A program made the translations under genes and the position numbers. Of a stretch of DNA of 9,824 nucleotides, positions 7,090-9,824 are shown piece by piece (positions within the stretch are counted from its first letter, which is position 1; each line of letters begins with the position of its first letter). Source of the stretch: JAFIEN01 sp051859505 (GTDB lineage: Bacteria > Pseudomonadota > Alphaproteobacteria > Rhodobacterales > Rhodobacteraceae); NCBI GenBank assembly GCA_051859505.1, contig JBHYFN010000077.1, forward strand, positions 1-9,824, written 5' to 3'. A model generated the notes under the pieces. That model was not told where the DNA came from. It did no database searches and was given only the letters and a program-made list of their open reading frames with translations.

Positions 7090-7105
7090 GTCGCAGGGGT
7101 GCGAC
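7090..7105 (-). terminator. Small hairpin downstream of purB
   Basis: On the minus strand GTCGCA-CCCC-TGCGAC is a perfect 6-bp stem with a 4-base loop, 33 bases past the purB stop. No T-tract follows. It may act with the hairpin at 7038-7060 to separate the convergent transcripts. Confidence 0.25.
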
Positions 7106-7138
7106 CTTCCGACCGTCCAGACGCCCGCGGGTTTGGCC

Positions 7139-8443
7139 TCAGTCGCCGAAGACCCGCCGGAAAATCGTATCCACATGTTTGGTGTGATAGCCGAGGTCGA
7201 ATTTCTCTTCGATCTCCTCGGCGCTGAGCGCCGCGGTGACATCCGGATCCGCCAGGAGCTCGGCCTTGAAATCGGCCCCCTCCTCCCAGACCTTCATCGC
7301 GTTGCGCTGGACCAGCGCATAGGCCGCCTCGCGCGTGACGCCGGCCTGCGTCAGCGCAAGCAGAACCCGCTGGCTCATCACCAGACCGCGAAAGCGGTTC
7401 ATGTTGGCCGTCATGTTCTCGGGATAGATCACCAGCTTCTCGATCACCCCGGCCAGCCGGTGCAGCGCGAAATCCAGCGTCACCGTCGCATCCGGCCCGA
7501 TGGCGCGTTCGACGCTGGAATGGCTGATGTCGCGTTCATGCCAGAGCGTCACATTCTCGAGCGCGGGCGTCACGGCGCTGCGCACGATCCGGGCAAGGCC
7601 GGTCAGGTTCTCGGTCAGGACCGGGTTGCGCTTGTGGGGCATGGCGCTCGAGCCCTTCTGCCCGGGCGAAAAGAACTCCTCGGCCTCAAGCACTTCGGTG
7701 CGCTGCATGTGGCGGATCTCGGTCGCGATATTCTCGATCGAGGCGGCGATCACGCCAAGCGTGGCAAAGAACATCGCGTGCCGGTCGCGAGGGATCACCT
7801 GGGTGCTGATCGGCTCGGGGCGCAGGCCCAGCTGGGCGCAGACATGCTCTTCGACGGCCGGGTCGATATTGGCGAAGGTGCCGACCGCCCCCGAAATCGC
7901 GCCCGTCGCCACTTCGTAGCGCGCCTTTTCCAGCCGATTGCGGTTGCGGTCCATCTCGGCAAAGAAGCGGGCGAAGGTCAGGCCCATCGTGGTGGGTTCG
8001 GCATGGATGCCGTGGCTGCGGCCGATCCGCACCGTCTCCTTATGCTCGAAAGCGCGGGCCTTGAGCGCGGCCAGAACGCGGTCCATGCCGACCAGCAGCA
8101 GGTCTGAGGCGCGGCACAGCTGGATGTTGAAGGTCGTGTCGAGCACGTCCGACGAAGTCATCCCCTGATGCACGAAGCGCGCGGCATCGCTGCCCACGAT
8201 CTCGGCCAGATGGGTCAGGAAGGCGATGACATCATGCTTTGTCACTGCCTCGATCTCGTCGATCCGGGCCACGTCGAACTCGACATCGCGGGCCTTCCAG
8301 AGGGCTTCGGCATTCTCCTTCGGGATCGTGCCAAGCGCGGCCATCGCATCGCAGGCATGGGCCTCGATCTCGAACCAGATGCGGAATTTCGTCTCGGGCG
8401 ACCAGATGGCGACCATCTCGGGGCGGGAATAACGCGGGATCAT
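7139..8443 (-). CDS. purB: Adenylosuccinate lyase
   Basis: Cleaves SAICAR to AICAR plus fumarate and adenylosuccinate to AMP plus fumarate, in de novo purine synthesis and the purine nucleotide cycle; a cytoplasmic homotetramer. The 434-residue protein has normal length. The fumarase/aspartase signature GSSAMPHKRNP is at residues 264-274, with the catalytic loop serine in it. The catalytic histidines expected by family comparison are visible in TKHDV (His70) and GRSHGIHAEPTTMG (first His, 144). TSSDVLDT (about 96-103) is another family block. The ATG at 8443 (MIPRYSRPEM) has AAGG 7 bases upstream and is the canonical start; an in-frame ATG at 8497 is rejected because it lies inside the candidate -10 element. 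It is transcribed divergently from the DUF6314 gene and convergently with luxI. No other purine gene is in view. Confidence 0.97.
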   Translation of the reverse strand: MIPRYSRPEMVAIWSPETKFRIWFEIEAHACDAMAALGTIPKENAEALWKARDVEFDVARIDEIEAVTKHDVIAFLTHLAEIVGSDAARFVHQGMTSSDVLDTTFNIQLCRASDLLLVGMDRVLAALKARAFEHKETVRIGRSHGIHAEPTTMGLTFARFFAEMDRNRNRLEKARYEVATGAISGAVGTFANIDPAVEEHVCAQLGLRPEPISTQVIPRDRHAMFFATLGVIAASIENIATEIRHMQRTEVLEAEEFFSPGQKGSSAMPHKRNPVLTENLTGLARIVRSAVTPALENVTLWHERDISHSSVERAIGPDATVTLDFALHRLAGVIEKLVIYPENMTANMNRFRGLVMSQRVLLALTQAGVTREAAYALVQRNAMKVWEEGADFKAELLADPDVTAALSAEEIEEKFDLGYHTKHVDTIFRRVFGD

Positions 8444-8492
8444 GAGATGCCTTTCGGATAGGTCCGTTTCCGGTTGGGAGGGCTGCGCAGGC

Positions 8493-8521
8493 GTCATAGG
8501 ATGAAGGCACCCCCTTCACAA
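8493..8521 (-). promoter_or_regulatory. Candidate promoter of purB
   Basis: On the minus strand TTGTGA (8516-8521) and TATGAC (8493-8498) are 17 bases apart, each with 4 of 6 consensus matches. Transcription would start near 8486, giving a leader of about 43 bases before the ATG at 8443. Confidence 0.45.
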
Positions 8522-8558
8522 GCGGCGCACCGGGGATCGGGGTCGGGACGGGTAACGT

Positions 8559-8590
8559 TTGACGGGTAGTGTTTCAGGGCACGTTATAGG
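8559..8590 (+). promoter_or_regulatory. Possible promoter of the DUF6314-bioY unit
   Basis: TTGACG (8559-8564, 5 of 6 match) is followed after 19 bases by TTATAG (8584-8589). The spacing is long and the -10 poor, so this is tentative. If real, the TTG at 8559 is part of the -35 element, not a start codon. Confidence 0.25.
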
Positions 8591-8606
8591 GCACGGGACG
8601 GGACAT

Positions 8607-9029
8607 TTGCGAAAGACGCTGACAGAAACGGATTTCCCGGGGCGCTGGAAGGTGCAGCGCAGCATCGAGGACCGTCTGTCCGGCCAACCCGGCGCCTTCG
8701 AGGGCGAGGCGCTGTTCACCCCCTTCGGGGCGGGGCGGCTGCGCTACGAGGAAGAGGGGCACTTGCGCCTTGGGTCGGGCCTGCCGATGCGGGCGCGGCG
8801 GGTCTATCTGTGGCATGTGACGGCGGATGGGGTCGAGGTCAGGTTCGAGGATGGCCGCCCCTTTCATCGCTTCGGCCTGGCCGGCGGCGCGGGCGAGGAT
8901 CACCTCTGCGGCGCGGATCTGTATCGCGTGACCTATGGCTTTCAGGACTGGCCGCAGTGGTGGGCCGGCTGGACGGTGACGGGACCGCGCAAGAATTACC
9001 GGATGATCAGCCGCTACACCCGGGCCTGA
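8607..9029 (+). CDS. DUF6314 family protein
   Basis: A 140-residue protein with the pattern I recognise as DUF6314, a small uncharacterised family common in Rhodobacterales. Visible family features are the opening FPGRWKVQRSIEDRLSGQ, GRLRYEEEGHLRLGSG (43-58), ARRVYLWH (63-70), VRFEDGRPFHRFG (78-90) and LYRVTYGFQDWPQWWAGWTV with GPRKNY near the end. The many Trp, Tyr and Arg residues alternating with Gly suggest a small beta-barrel, lipocalin-like fold; that is inference. There is no signal peptide or membrane segment, so it is probably cytoplasmic. I prefer the TTG at 8607 (GGGA eight bases upstream), because the family begins just before the GRW motif. An in-frame TTG at 8559 would add 16 low-complexity residues and overlaps a possible -35. 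It precedes bioY on the same strand by 124 bases and may be co-transcribed. Function unknown. Confidence 0.82.
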   Translation: MRKTLTETDFPGRWKVQRSIEDRLSGQPGAFEGEALFTPFGAGRLRYEEEGHLRLGSGLPMRARRVYLWHVTADGVEVRFEDGRPFHRFGLAGGAGEDHLCGADLYRVTYGFQDWPQWWAGWTVTGPRKNYRMISRYTRA

Positions 9030-9075
9030 GCGCGCTGGGCCTGAATGCCTTGCGCGGGCGGGCCTGAGTGCGCTG
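9021..9075 (+). repeat. Near-identical 17-bp direct repeat between DUF6314 gene and bioY
   Basis: CGGGCCTGAGCGCGCTG (9021-9037) recurs as CGGGCCTGAGTGCGCTG (9059-9075), 16 of 17 identical, 38 bases apart. A shorter related copy, GGGCCTGAATGC, lies between them at 9038-9049. The first copy includes the DUF6314 stop codon, so the second looks like a local duplication of the gene's last bases. Confidence 0.55.
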
Positions 9076-9153
9076 CGCGGCTGGGCCGCAACCGTCTTGC
9101 GTGCCGGGCGGGGCTGGGGCAAGAAGGGGCGACATTCAACAGGGGAGGCCGGG

Positions 9154-9756
9154 ATGGCCCATTCGATGACCAAGCAGGCCGTGCTGGCCGATCAGTTCGG
9201 CCCTGCATCGGGTATTGGCCGCCTTCTGAGCCGGGCGCTGCTTGTTGCGGCCGGGATCCTGCTTCTGGCCGTGATGGCCAAGATCAAGGTGCCGATGTGG
9301 CCCGTCGCGATCTCGATGGGGACCTTTGCGGTGCTGACGATCGGGGCGGCCTACGGGCCGCGGCTGGGGCTGGCGACGATCCTGGGCTACATGGCGCTCG
9401 GGGCGCTGGGGATGGATGTGTTCCAGAGCTCCTCGGCCGATCTTGGCGGTGTTGCCTACATGATGGGCGGCACCGGGGGCTACCTTCTGGGCTATGTGCT
9501 GGCCGTTCTCTTGATGGGCTGGGCCGCGCGGGCCGGATGGGACAGGTCGGCCGGGCGGATGGCGCTGGCGATGGTCGCGGCCAATGCGGTGATCTATGTG
9601 CCCGGCCTGTTGTGGCTGGGGCAGCTTTACGGCTGGGACCAGCCGATCCTGCAATGGGGCCTGTGGCCCTTCCTTGTGGGCGATGCGCTCAAGCTGGCGC
9701 TTGCCGCGATGGTTGTGCCGGGGCTTTGGAAGCTCCTCGGCAACATCCGGGGCTGA
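9154..9756 (+). CDS. bioY: Biotin transporter BioY (ECF S-component)
   Basis: The substrate-binding membrane subunit of an energy-coupling-factor vitamin transporter; it takes up biotin, alone or with an EcfAT-type ATPase module. The 200-residue protein has about six hydrophobic membrane segments, starting near residues 26-43. Family motifs are AKIKVPMWPVAISMGTFAVL (42-61), GGTGGYLLGY (105-114), YVPGLLWL (148-155) and FLVGDALKLALAA (173-185). Length is normal. I chose the ATG at 9154 because GGGGAGG ends 5 bases before it; an in-frame start at 9097 would add basic residues with no homology value. No ATPase or transmembrane partner gene lies before the window ends. It may be co-transcribed with the DUF6314 gene. 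No BioR-type operator (TTATAGATAA-like) is seen just upstream. Confidence 0.95.
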   Translation: MAHSMTKQAVLADQFGPASGIGRLLSRALLVAAGILLLAVMAKIKVPMWPVAISMGTFAVLTIGAAYGPRLGLATILGYMALGALGMDVFQSSSADLGGVAYMMGGTGGYLLGYVLAVLLMGWAARAGWDRSAGRMALAMVAANAVIYVPGLLWLGQLYGWDQPILQWGLWPFLVGDALKLALAAMVVPGLWKLLGNIRG

Positions 9757-9764
9757 GGGGGACG

Positions 9765-9824
9765 AGGGGGGGGGGGGGTGGGGGGGGGGGGGGCCGCCCC
9801 CCCCCCCCCCCCCGCGCCCCCCCC
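9765..9824. other. G/C homopolymer end of sequence, probable artefact
   Basis: After the bioY stop, the sequence becomes a run of G (about 9765-9793, broken by one T at 9779) and then a run of C with two G breaks to the end. The two halves are nearly complementary. This is typical of low-quality reads or a collapsed contig end rather than real biology. Nothing can be annotated in it. Confidence 0.8.

Noticed and set aside
7052..8107. Open frame of about 350 codons on the plus strand
   Set aside because: It is antisense to purB, which is certain from its lyase signature and full length.
8584..8593. BioR operator upstream of the DUF6314-bioY unit
   Set aside because: TTATAGGGCA matches only the first six positions of the TTATAGATAA-like motif and lacks the symmetric half.
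9030..9153. Biotin-related riboswitch or other structured leader before bioY
   Set aside because: No known biotin riboswitch class exists to match, and the gap shows only GC-rich direct repeats and a normal SD.
8574..9173. Open frame of about 200 codons on the minus strand
   Set aside because: It is antisense to the DUF6314 gene; the sequence is proline/arginine-rich without recognisable motifs.

Overview
The window reads as a high-GC alphaproteobacterium, most likely Rhodobacterales (Rhodobacter/Paracoccus/roseobacter relatives). The basis is protein character: a divergent alphaproteobacterial-type FliG, DUF1223 beside acnA, a DUF6314 protein, BioY, and LuxR/LuxI proteins of the type found in that order. 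No rRNA or tRNA gene is visible, so the assignment is inference. The last ~60 bases are G and C homopolymers and look like a damaged contig end.

Layout from left to right. (1) 1-2246, minus: aconitase AcnA, 3' end cut off by the window, with a plausible promoter at 2320-2348. (2) 2491-3189, plus: secreted thioredoxin-like DUF1223 protein with a CxxC motif. (3) 3281-4327, minus: flagellar motor-switch protein FliG, divergent and with no other flagellar gene in view. (4) 4423-4704, minus: a compact unit of promoter, 55-residue secreted cysteine-containing protein and strong intrinsic terminator. (5) 4720-7004: a quorum-sensing locus. (6) 7139-8443, minus: adenylosuccinate lyase PurB. (7) 8607-9029 and 9154-9756, plus: DUF6314 protein, then the biotin transporter subunit BioY.

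The quorum-sensing locus is the most interesting part. A LuxR-like protein that has only the autoinducer-binding domain (161 residues, no HTH) is transcribed away from a complete LuxR regulator (202 residues). The complete regulator is followed, after a 390-base control region, by a LuxI-type acyl-homoserine-lactone synthase with all the usual catalytic residues. The expected logic is that LuxI makes a signal, full-length LuxR binds it and acts on DNA, and the HTH-less protein could sequester signal or form inactive heterodimers.

The luxR-luxI gap is unusually structured. It holds three back-to-back 19-base repeats, each with a TGCC/GGCA dyad, then a sigma-54-like -24/-12 pair about 60 bases further on, then a perfect 10-bp hairpin that buries the luxI Shine-Dalgarno sequence. 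Both luxR-type genes also have their best ribosome-binding site placed in front of a short overlapping leader reading frame. Together these suggest layered transcriptional and translational control of the quorum circuit. All of that regulatory interpretation is inference from sequence pattern and is untested.
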